Positions 1 through 10,636 of a stretch of DNA of 64,000 nucleotides are shown in pieces; position 1 is the first letter of the stretch, and every line of letters starts with the position of its first letter. This stretch comes from Typhlomys cinereus (Eukaryota > Chordata > Mammalia > Rodentia > Platacanthomyidae), in contig JALPQD010000295.1 of the NCBI GenBank assembly GCA_023101885.1, positions 2,021,939 to 2,085,938 of the forward strand, read 5' to 3'. The notes under the pieces were generated by a model, which saw only the letters and a list, made by a program, of their open reading frames with translations, was not told the DNA's origin and made no database searches. The position numbers and the translations under genes are program-made.

Positions 1-1017
1 GCATAACTGCATCATGGATTTCCAGTGCTGATCAGTGAACATGTCTTCATTAACTCAAAGGAAGTAACAAAGATGGCTGATATGCAAAAGAAATTTTTTG
101 TCACAGTTCCAGAAGCTGAAAATAGCAAGTTAAGTGTTCCCCTGTGAGAGTCATAATGAAAGGTCTCTCTTTGAATTCTAGGTGACCTCTGTCTCATAGT
201 ACCCTCACATGGTAAGGGTAGATAACCCTAAATGTTTCTTGCTTTTCTTATAAGGGAACTAACATAAAAGTTATGATGACTTTTGAAGCTAATAACCTCC
301 AAAATCCCTTCTCAAAATTTATCACATTGAGGGTTAGTATACGAATTGCTTGTACATGCATGTTTCAGTACATAAATAAGAAGGAGGTACAGTTTAGATC
401 AAAGTAAGTCATAAGAAGATTAAATGAACATCAAGGTTTTAACATGCCCCTAAATCTATAGCAGGTTTTTTGTGACCCAGTCCCTACCTACCCCAGACCT
501 GTACATGTTTTGATATGGGCATATTCTGTGAAACTTCCAAGAACTCTGAGTAGGTAAGAGAGATCCTCTCTCTTACAGACATGGTTCAAGACACAGATTT
601 TAGAAACACAGCCTAATTCTCATTATCAGGTTGTCAGAAAAATGGTTTCTAATTTGACTTGGTAATTGTTTTCTTTTACTAACTTTTTAGTGAAAATATT
701 CCTTTTATTGCAATTAGACTTAGTGATTAGAAATATTAGAATTTGTTTCTCTCCCCCAGTAACTTTTCCAGTATTCCTTGCTACTATGTAAGCTATCCAG
801 CAAGGAGAAAATCCACAGACCAAGACCCACCAATGGCGTGAGATCTGTAAGTTGCAATATAAATCACCATGGCGACAGGTGATCACCAGTGTAATAGTGG
901 CATGAGTACCAAGGAGACAACCAACAGCTTACTGATTGGATTCAAGGCTTGCTTGTCAGAATGGTATGAATCCCTATTACTGTAAACTAGAATAAGTACT
1001 TATTTAAAAAAAGGGAA
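1..1017. other. Unassigned intergenic sequence
   Basis: AT-rich, no convincing ORF, RNA gene or recognised repeat. The short open frames lack codon structure. Confidence 0.5.
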
Positions 1018-1412
1018 GGAAAAAAAATAAATAGGGAAGACATCCAATAAACCTATAAGTAGGAAGACAGTACATCAAACTACTCTGTAGATATCTGCTA
1101 TTATACCCAATGAGTGAGCACTTATCGGGGATACCTTTAAGTCTAAAGCTGAATGAGTGAAGGGAAATGCACATATCTGGGGGGTGGCCTGAAGACAGGT
1201 AACTTGACATACCATAGAGGCCTGAGCATCCACAGGAGTAGACAGGCCAGAGCGAACCCTGGGGTTCATAGAAGCACACAGGTGGAAAGGTGGGAGAGAG
1301 TGGGAGGGAAAAGTGAAGGGAAGAGAAGGGATGAAAGGGATGAGGGAGGGAGGGAAGTTGGGATGAATACTCAATACCCTTGTAAAAGTAGAAAAATAAA
1401 AAAAAAAAAGAA
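1018..1412 (+). mobile_element. Diverged L1-like 3' end
   Basis: Same family as the element at 4234: AGTGAAGGGAAATGC, GTGGCCTGAAGACAGG, CCACAGGAGTAGACAGGCC, a purine-rich run and GGGATGAATACTCAATACCC before an A-tail (1389-1412). The left boundary is approximate and no duplication was found. Confidence 0.7.
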
Positions 1413-2039
1413 ACTCCAGAGTTTGCTCTTCAGTAACAACAAGTGTTAAAGAGCATATGACAATGAAGAAATCTTTGGTTTGAGCTATCATTAAGAAAAG
1501 ATGTTTTGAGTGAGTCCTCAACCTCCAGGGTTATTGATTTAGAACAAGCATGAGGTGCCCAATGAGATTTGAGAGAAAAAGTGGTTATAGGAGTCATTAA
1601 TGAATCCGTAGGGGAGACTGAATTATTTCTCTAATAATGTGGTCCATTTATTTTTAAGGTCATTTGTGGATTCTTTATATCTTCCAGTTTGTGCTGGAAA
1701 GAAAGAAAAATAAATATTTCTGCATTTTTCCCTTTTTAGATTTAAAAACTTTTTTGACCCTGAAAAAAAAATTAAGACTCCAGAAAAGCACAACACTATT
1801 GTGAGTATGGAGGTGCCATTTAAGAAGTTAAGCATATATAGTAAGCAAATGCTCATATTATCATTTTGTTATTGCATTAAAAGCTCTTTTGGACTAACTG
1901 AAATGACACGAATATCATAAAGCAAAAAGACGAAAGATAAGCAGACAATTTACACACAACAGACAAAGTAAAATTATCCAGATGACATAATTTAAAAGAA
2001 AACTCTTCAATATCTAAAACTGTGAATGATAATTAAATT
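1413..2039. other. Unassigned intergenic sequence
   Basis: AT-rich, probably old repeat debris. Nothing coding recognised. Confidence 0.45.
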
Positions 2040-2520
2040 AAAAAGTAGCAATTGCAACCAATGTTGATAAAGTGGGAATAAAAACAAAACCTGAAATATG
2101 TTTTTAGTGGAGTTACAAGTTGCTATAACCTTTATGAAGGACAATTTGGGATTATATGCCCAGAGCTTTAATATGTGCACACATTATGATCCAGAATTTT
2201 CATTGTTAGTTCTTTATTCTAAGGAACAATTAGGAATTTTCCAAAGGACTTAGTCACAAAACAATTGTAGCAACAAAAATTTGGAACATATAAACTACCT
2301 CCAAACTGAAATTGGTCATATAAATTTATATAGGCATAGAATAGAAAACTATAAATCCATTAAGAATCATGTATTTGAAATGATATTATAATATTAAAAT
2401 AAGATAGCAATTTCAATTTCATAAACAAAATTTCACAAACAGTTAAGTGCTAACAGTTAAGACTGTCTCTGGATGGCAGATAACAGATAATCTTTATTTT
2501 CTTCTTCTTAAGCTTTTATG
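2040..2520 (+). repeat. Ancient L1/HAL1-type ORF2 end
   Basis: Phrases such as AAGGACAATTTGGGATTATATG, TTAGTTCTTTATTCTAAGGAAC and AAATCCATTAAGAATCATG follow the layout of the 3' part of old mammalian L1/HAL1 ORF2. Heavily mutated. Confidence 0.6.
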
Positions 2521-2879
2521 TCCTTTCCAAATTTCATACAGTGAATATGTGCTACTTTTCTAATTAGAGAAAAACAACAGCAACACAGAAACTATTAAAA
2601 AAGACATTTAAGCTTGTTTCTGAAAGCTAATCTTTGATTTAATTTTTCTCTCTTCAAGTTTAAACATAGCCATTTCCTTTGGAAAATGAAGAAAAACATT
2701 TTAACTGTCAGGGGGGAGAAATTAGATAAGCACAAAAAGTTTCTTCTGGAATATATGGGGAATATCCCTGTATAATATTGCTCTAGTGAAAAGTATATTT
2801 TCCAGCTTTACCCTTATTTGAAAGACTATATGTTACCTGTTTTTAAAAATGCTTTATTTAGACATAATCCAAATATCCT

Positions 2880-3840
2880 AAAATTCACTCGTTTAAAGTA
2901 TACAAGTTAGTTTTTTTGACATATTAACAGAATTGTGTAGTCATTAAAACTGTGAAAAGTATTTTCAAAATTTTAAAAATAAAGCCCATTTACCCTGTTC
3001 CTAGCTCTTAATATTCCCTTATTAACATTCCATATTTATAGATTTTTCTCTTGTGGACATTTCATATGAATGAAATCATATAGTATGTAAGCTTTCATAT
3101 GGTATGTATTCAATCTTTATGAATATTAAACACCCCATGACTCAATATACCATTTCTCTTGTAGTGTATATGATGTGTGTGTGTGTGTGTGTGTATGTGT
3201 ATTCATGTGTGTGAATGTGGGCATACGTGCTGTTTGGTGCATGTATGGAGGTTATAAGACAACCTTGGGTGGCCTTCCCGCCTTCTACCTTGTTTGAGAT
3301 AAGGCCTCTCTTTCAGATGTTCACCAGTGGATATGCCAAGCTAGCTGGCCTGAGAACTTCCAGGAATTCTACTTTTTTCTCCTTTCATTTCGCCATAGAA
3401 GTACTGGGACTACAGATCCTTGAACTCTATGTCTAGATTTTTTTTTTACATGGATGCTAGTATTTGAATTCAGCTCTCACACTTTTATCTATTGAACCAT
3501 CTCTCCAGCCCCCATTTCTATATGGCTAAGGAATATTACATCAAAGGATGTAATGACACTGTGTCTATACATAAATAATTTTTGTTTATCCATTTATCAA
3601 TTGATGGGCATTTCAGTTGCTTTTACCTTGTGACTGGCATAAATGATCATTCACATTCAAGTTCTGACTCAAAACACATTTTTGTTTTTATAATATATAT
3701 CTAGTATGTTTTTCTTATTGTAATACATATGTAAAAGTAGAGTTGTTAGCTCATGTGGTAACCTTTTGATTAACCTTTTGATTAAATGTCAAATTGTTTT
3801 CCAAAGTGAATGCACAGTTTTAAATTTCCAAGTTACCTTT
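2880..3840 (-). repeat. Ancient L1 3' end, minus strand, split by a SINE
   Basis: TTCACTCGTTTAAAGTATACAAG (2884), then after the SINE GTTTATCCATTTATCAATTG, ATGGGCATTTCAGTTGC and AATGTCAAATTGTTTTCCAAAG are typical of old mammalian L1 3' ends read on the opposite strand. Split at about 3157/3512. Confidence 0.65.
3158..3511 (-). mobile_element. Old rodent SINE (B2/B4 superfamily-like) in ancient L1
   Basis: (TG)n at 3171-3213 at the left and a tRNA-like head at the right (ATTCAGCTCTCAC, ATTGAACCATCTCTCCAGCC). CCATTTCT at 3150 and 3512 may be the duplication. Strongly diverged. Confidence 0.65.
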
Positions 3841-4100
3841 CAGGCAAAAATTCTAACAGGCAAACTAAGAGAGGTTATTATTTAAAATAGCAAAAGCCAG
3901 AAACAATCAAATACTCATGAAACAAGAACTGGATAAATTAATTATGATAATGTAGAATATGGAGTCTAGCATGCATTTAACATCAAGAATGAGGATAGGC
4001 CTAACAAGATTACAGTTTGTACAGGCCCCTGTCAGCAAACCTGAACTGAGTTTGATCCCAGGAACCCACTGGAAGTTTTCCTCTGATCTCTACACTTGTG

Positions 4101-4153
<53 letters not shown>
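4101..4153 (+). repeat. (CT)n microsatellite
   Basis: About 26 CT units, continuous. Confidence 0.95.
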
Positions 4154-4157
<4 letters not shown>

Positions 4158-4233
4158 TTCCTTTTTTCTCTCCCTCAACTCAAATAAATAAATATTAATA
4201 AAAGAAGAGGAATCCAAGAAACGCTAAGTTGGA

Positions 4234-4703
4234 TGCCCCCATAGAATATCAAGGAACTCAAGATAGATAAGAATATACAGTGGAAACCTTGAGGAGTGAA
4301 GCTGGATGAGTAAAGGGAAATGCTCTTATCAGTGGAGTGGCCTGAGAAGAGGCAACCTGGTGTGCCACAGAGGTCTGAAACCCCACAGGAGTGGATGGGC
4401 CAGGGGGAACCCTGGGATCCACAGAAGCAGACAGGCAGAAGGGTGGGATTGATGGAGGGATGTGAGGAAGAGACAATGGAGGGAAGCAGGAATAAGTAAC
4501 CAATACGTTTGTAAGAGAAGAAAAATTAAAAAAAAAGAGTAGATAGACCAGAGGAAACCCTCGGTTCCACGAAGGCAGATAGCCAGAAGGGACGGATTGA
4601 AAAAAAGAGGGGAAAAGGGATGGGTGGGAGGGGGATGGAAGGAAGCAGGGATGAGTACTCAACATGCTGGTAAAACTAGCAAAATAAAATAACTTAAATA
4701 AAA
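4234..4703 (+). mobile_element. Diverged L1-like 3' end with internal duplication
   Basis: Purine-rich 3' UTR of a subfamily different from the main L1s. It is flanked by AAGAAACGCTAAGTTGGA (4216-4233) and AAGAAATACTAAGTTGGA (4704-4721), an 18 bp duplication differing only by CG versus TA. The 3' unit is doubled: GAGTGGATGGGCCAGGGGGA (about 4389) recurs as GAGTAGATAGACCAGAGGAA (about 4538), each ending in an A-rich tail. Confidence 0.8.
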
Positions 4704-7231
4704 AAGAAATACTAAGTTGGAAAGGCCAGGTGTAAAGTGGAATGTTTGATTTCAGTTACTTATATAAATATTGTACATATATTTGTGAATTTATTGAAAT
4801 TTTTGGTAGGTTGTTCTTTTTTCTCCCATATTTTATTTTTTTCCTAATTATATAAGCTCATAGGTACCCCATCCTCTCCCTCCATCCTCTCCTCCCCAGT
4901 CCCCCCTTTCACTCTCCCCCTTCCCTTCTTCCTTTCACCCCCTTCCCTTCCTCCCCCTCTCCCAATGCCTCTCCTTTCTTCCCTCCCATCCTTTTGTGTG
5001 AATGCCAAACCTACCTCTGAGTCCTCCACTCTAGTGAAGATTCAAGACTCAGTGGCATACCCAGGAGCTCTTTCTTGGGCTCCCCGTTGGTGTGGAGACT
5101 GTTAATCCCTTGCCTCTAAAGATCCTACTGACTGTGATCCATGCTAGACTTTGGGAGGTCATTGACATGTCAGCCAATGTGCAGGTAAGGCAAAGTCCAA
5201 TTCTGGTTGCTGCAGCCCTAACTTGTGTGGAGTATCTTGTCTGCTGGTGGTCCTCCCCATCTTTAGGCTCTTACAATCTTGCCACCCCCTCTTCCACAAG
5301 GTTCCCTGAGCTTTAGGATGGGGAGAGATTTGGCTTGTCTGTTTCCAGATGATTAATGTAAAGTCTATGGTGTTCTGAGTTATGGTTTGTTGTTTTCAGC
5401 TTTGCTGTTCCTGCATCGCCCTTGGTTGCATGCTGATTGGTATCGAAAGTCACCTCTTGACCAAAAATTAAAGACTGTTTAAATGAAGATCTTAATGTAA
5501 GAGGAGACTCAAAGGTAGATGGAAGAACAGGAGTAGGATACAGCAGTGGGGGGGGGGTGTCAGTGTCCTATTTGTGGGATGGTTACCATCTATCTGCCAG
5601 TCCCTATACCTTCTTTGATTGGTGAGATCAAATAGGAAGGGAAGTGAGAATGAGCTTCATCAGATGTCTTGCTACTTACATGCAATATTTGATGGTGACC
5701 TATTTCTCTACTGAAGCATGATCCCCTACCTCCCTTTTTTTAGGGGGAGCCCTCCTTCCCCTTCCCTCCTGTTTATAATCTTTGCAATTACAGTAGGTAT
5801 TACAGAGATTTACCTTTTAATATGTCATTAGGTGGGTTTTGAATTAGGATCCACATATCAGGGAGTACATACGGTGTCTAATTTTCTGTGTCTGGGATAC
5901 TTCACTCAATATATTTTTTTCTAGTTCAATCCATTTCTCAGCAAATTTCATTAGTTCATCTTTTTTGATAGCTGAATAGTATTCCACTAAATGTACCACA
6001 TTTTCCTTATCCATTTGTCAACTCTTGGGCATTTGGGTTGATCCCATGATTTTGCTATTGTAAATAGTGCTGCAATGAACATGGTTGTGCTTGTATCATT
6101 GTGTGAATTTCTGCATTATGGAGGATTATTCCCAGAAGTGGAATAGCAGGGTCATATGGCACTTCAATCTTTAACAATTTTAGAAATTGCCATACTGATT
6201 GCCAGAGTGGGTGTATAAGCCTGCATTCCCTCAAGGATTTAGGAGAGTTCCCTTCTCTCCACATCCTCTCTAGCATTTGGTGTTGTTTTTATTGTGAATT
6301 TTTTGCCATCCTGACTTGGTATGAGATGTTATCTTAGGAAGTTTTGATTTGCATTTCCCTGATGGCTAAGGATGTGGAGCATTTTTAAAGATATTTGTTA
6401 TACATTTCAATTTAGTCCCTGGTAAAGTTTCTGTTAAGTTCCAAAGCACATTTTTTAATTGGCCCATTAGTTTCCTTGGTGTGTAGTTTTCTAAGTTCTT
6501 TGTGCACTCTGAATAATAGAGCTCTATCAGATATGTGGTTAGTGAAGATTTTCTCCAATTCTGTGGATAGCCTTTGTGCTCAGGTTACAATCTCTTTATC
6601 TGAACAGAAGCTCTTTAATTTCATAACATCCCATCTGTTGAGTGTTGGTTGTAGAGACTGTGCTATTGGATTTCTGATTAGGAACTGTTGGCCTAGTCCA
6701 ATCAGCTCGAGGGAGTTCCCTACCCTTTCAACTAAGGTTTTTATAGTCTCTGACCTTATATTGAGGTCCTTGAACCATTTGTGTTTTTTTTTAATTTTAT
6801 TTTTTTAATTTTTAATTTTTTTTTTATTTTTCCTTGATCCATTTGGAATTAAGTCTTGTACATGGTGAAAAGTACGGGTCCAGTTTTATTCTTCTGCATG
6901 TGGAGATCCAGTTTTACCAGCACCATTTGTTGAAGATGCTCTTCTTTTTCCATTGGATTTTTTGGGTCCCTTTTTCAAAGATCAAATGGCTATAATTGTG
7001 TGGGATTATATCTGGGTCTTCAACCCTTACCTATTGATCTGTGTGTCTATTTTGGAGCCAGTATCAGGCTGTTTTTATAACTATGGATTTGTAGTATAGA
7101 TTAAGGTTTGGTATGGTGATACCTCCAGCCGTGTTTTTGTTACTCAGGATTATTTTTGCTATCCTGGGTCTTTTGTGCCTCCATATGAACTTTGAGATTG
7201 TTTGGTTAACTTCTTTAAAGAATTGCTTTGG

Positions 7232-7535
7232 CAATCATAATTGGACTTTGCATGCCCTGCAAAATAGTGTTCCTATGCTTAAGGGGAACAAAGGAAAGGG
7301 TCCAGGGAAATGCTGCTGGGTCCTTGTATGTCATCGGAGAGGAAGACCCAGAGGAGATTCAGGCATGCACATTAAAGTATTCTCCGGGGATTGAGGGAAG
7401 GGGAGGCATTGGGTGGTGGGGAAGGAGTGGTGAGGGGAGGGTGAGCAGAGGGGTGGGGGGAGGAGGAGGGAGGGAGGGAACCGGTGTACCTATTAAATTT
7501 GTATGAGCAGAAATAATAATGAAGAATGTAAAAAA
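7232..7535 (+). mobile_element. Short L1 3' end inserted into the minus-strand L1
   Basis: About 300 bp of L1 3' UTR beginning CAATCATAATTGGACTTTGC, passing through the G-rich tract and ending ATGAGCAGAAATAATAATG plus A-rich tail. It is flanked by the perfect 15 bp duplication AAAGAATTGCTTTGG (7217-7231 and 7536-7550). Compared with the 3' UTR at 48.65-48.78 kb it lacks about 90 bp between CCCTGC and AGTGTTCC. Confidence 0.93.
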
Positions 7536-8946
7536 AAAGAATTGCTTTGGGATTTTCATTGGTATAGCATTGAGTCCGAATATTGTCTTTGGTAAGATGG
7601 TCATTTTTATGATATTGATTTTGCCAATCCAGGAACATGGGAGGTCTTTCCACCTTCTGGTGTCTTCTGTAATTTCTTTCTTTAGGGTTTTAAAGTTTTC
7701 ATTACAAAGGTTTCTTACTTCCTTGGTTAAGTTTTTACCAAGGTATTTCATTTTTTAGGGGCTATGGTAAATGGGATTGTTTCTCTCAGGACTTTTTCAC
7801 TTCTTTCATTCTGGGCATATAGGAAGGCCACTGATTTTTGTATGTTTATTTTGTATCCTGCCACCCTGGTGAACTTCTCAATTAGTTCCAGGAGTTTTCT
7901 GACGGAGTTTTTAGGATCACTCAGGTATATGATCATGTAATCTGCAAATAGAGATAACTTGACTTCTTCCTTGCTGATTTGAATCCCTTTTATGTTCCTT
8001 TCTTGTCTTATGGATTCAGCTAAGAGTTCAAGCACAATATTGAATAGAAGTGGTGAGAATGGGCAGCCTTGTCTAGTTTCTGATCAAAGCAGAATGCCTC
8101 AAGTTTTGCCCCATTGAGTATAATCCTTGCAGTGGGCTTGTATACAGCTTTTATTATATTGACAAAGGTTCCTTCCATTCCAACTGTCTCTAGGGTTTTG
8201 ATCATAAAAGGCTGTTGTATCTTGTCAAAAGCTTTTTCTGCATCTATCGAGAGTATCATGTGGTCTTGAATTTTGTACAGGTTTATATGGTGAATTATAT
8301 TTATTGATTTGTGTATGTTGAACCATCGTTGTGTGCCTGGGATAAAGCCTCCTTGATCCCCGTGAATGATCTTTTTGATTTGATCTTTTTGCTAAGACTT
8401 TGTTGAGAATCTTTGCATCTGTGTTCATTAAAGAGATTGGCCTATCGTTTTCTTTTCTAAGTGTATCTTTATTAGGTTTTGGGATTAAAACGATATTAGC
8501 TTCGTAGAAAGAATCTGGTAGTGTTCCTTCCTTTGCTATTTGATGGAAGAGTTTAAGGAGTATTGGTGCTATTAGCTCCTTAAATGTCTGGTAGAACTCG
8601 GTGCTGAATCCATCTGGCTCAGGACATTTTTGGTGGGAATGTACGAGATTACTTCATCGATTTCCTCATATGTTATAGGACTATTTAAATAATTCACAAC
8701 TTCCTGATTCAATTTAGGTAAGTTGTGCTTACTTAAGAATTCATCCATTTCTTTTGTGTTTTCATATTTCACAGAGTATAAGTTTTTGAAATATGACATT
8801 ATAATACTCCGAATTTCTTGGGTATCAGTAGTGATAACTCTATTTTCATTTCTAACTTTGTTAATTTGTGTTTTCTCTCTCTTGCTTTTGGTTAATTTAG
8901 CTAGGGGTGTATCAATTTGATTGATTTTTTCAAAGACCCAGATTTT

Positions 8947-8961
8947 TTTTATTCAATTGTG

Positions 8962-9005
<44 letters not shown>

Positions 9006-9210
9006 ACAACCTGTGATGGAAACCACCATGGACCTTCTCCTCCTCCTCCTTGTTTACTCTGCCCCAGGATTCACAGGCTCCACCCTACCAGGACCAAAAA
9101 CCCAGACTGCCCCTGCTTCCGCCTGGCATCTATACATGGGGTCTAGGATCTGAACTCAGGACCTTGTGCCTGCAAAGCAGAGGCTTAACCTCTGAGCCAC
9201 CTTCAGCCCT
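8947..9210 (-). mobile_element. tRNA-headed SINE (B2 superfamily-like) nested in L1
   Basis: Minus-strand copy of the SINE also found at 46978 and 54140. The Pol III head lies at the right end (GAACTCAGGACC..., GCTTAACCTCTGAGCCACC) and a (TG)n tail at 8967-9002. CAAAGACCCAGATTTTT (8931) and CAAAGAACCAGATTTTT (9211) are the target duplication with one mismatch. It is more diverged than the other two copies. Confidence 0.88.
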
Positions 9211-9529
9211 CAAAGAACCAGATTTTTGAGTGGTTGATTCTCTGTATTTTTTCCCAAATCTCAGTTTTGGATATTTCTCCCCTTACTTTGCTAATCTCCT
9301 CCCTTCTACTGTTTTTGGGATCAGATTGCTCAAGTGTCTCTAACGTTTTAAGCTGCATTGTTAAGTCATTTATTTGTCCCTTTCCTCACCCGCCTGGGGC
9401 ATGCACAGTCCATCCAGGACTCACGGCAACCTAGGTAAGCCCCCCCCTGCAAGCCCAAACCTTAGGCCAAATAATTCAGTTCAGTGAAAAACGCACAGAA
9501 ATTGAAAGAAGGTCTTAAGAGTTAAAACA

Positions 9530-10579
9530 ATGCCCAAGTCAAAGTACAAATCCATGAGAAACAACACCCAAGAAAACAAATCTCCCACTGAAGGAATTAA
9601 TCCCATAATGACAGACTCCAACCAGAACAAACCCACGGAAAATAGCCAAGAAAGCCTGATCCAGGATAACAACTTTCAAAACATGATCATTACCATGTTC
9701 AATACTATGAAAGAGGAAATCTGGGAGGAATTAAATAACTGCATCAATCACTTTGAAGAGGAACACAACAGACACTTAGAGGAGTTGAGAAAAACAGTTC
9801 AAGAAACAAAAGCAGGCATAGAGCAGTGAAAACAGACTCAAGCAGAGTTTAAAACTGAACTAAAACACAAGTTATCTTCAACCCAGAGAGTCTTATCAGC
9901 AGAACTAACGAAGCAGAAAATAGAATTTCAGACCTTGAAGACAAAGTGGGAGTATTAACCAGCTCAATGGAAGAGGTTGCTAAAGACAAAAAGATACTCA
10001 AGAGAAATATTCAAGAGTTATGGGATGCCATGAAGAAGCCAAAAATGCATATTCATGGAATACCAGAATGAGAATCCCAAAATACCACACCTGAGGAAAT
10101 TTTTCAAACGTTCATCAAGGAAAACTTTCCTCATCTAAAAAAAGAGAGGCCCATCCAAATACAAGAGGCATTCCACACCCCAAACAGATATGACCAAAAT
10201 AGAAACTTGCCATGGCAAATGATAGTTAAAACACTCATATTTGATATGAAGAAATGGTGTTGAGAGCTTCACGGGAAAAAAAAGTGACTTATAAAGGTAA
10301 ACTTATTAAAATAACAAATGACTTCTCAATGGAAATAGTAAAAGCAAGAAGAGCTTGGAGAGACATACTTCAAGTATTGAATGAGCAAAAATGTCAACCC
10401 CAGCTAATATACCCTGCAAAACTATCCATCATGATTGAGGGAAAAGAAAAGTTTTCCAGCACAAAGACAACTTGAAGAGATACATGTCCACCAAACCAGG
10501 CCTTCAAAAAATGCTAGAAAAGATATTGAAGCTTGAAGAAAAAAAAAGGCATATCCAGGAGAACAGAAGGGAAGTATAA
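9530..10579 (+). pseudogene. L1 ORF1 pseudogene (nucleic-acid chaperone)
   Basis: Encodes the L1 ORF1 RNA-binding chaperone that coats L1 RNA in the cytoplasm. The start M-P-K-S-K-Y-K-S matches the other copies here. A hydrophilic N-terminus is followed by a predicted coiled coil (HFEEEHNRHLEELRKTVQET) and then the RNA-binding half (around RASREKK and QPQLIYPAKLSIM). It is broken by TGA at 9827-9829, another TGA near 10069, a short deletion near 9880 and shifts after 10250. TAA is at 10577-10579. A relic, not expected to be expressed. Confidence 0.88.
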
Positions 10580-10636
10580 CACTACCAAAACCTAAGTGTG
10601 AAGCAATACACTTACAAAAGCCACTAAACATAATAA

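Larger units (their letters stand above)
4830..9377 (-). mobile_element. Minus-strand L1, 3' portion
   Basis: Reverse complement of L1. It holds a pyrimidine-rich 3' UTR (4840-5060, 5090-5740), the ORF2 C-terminus (near 6050-6280), the reverse-transcriptase region (about 7350-8800, with [15 protein letters not shown] sequence near 8600) and ORF2 middle up to 9377. The catalytic box (7937-7948) reads F-A-D-Y. It is interrupted by an L1 3' end at 7232-7535 and a SINE at 8947-9210, then cut at 9377 by the full-length L1 inserted there. The element continues at 15378. Confidence 0.92.
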
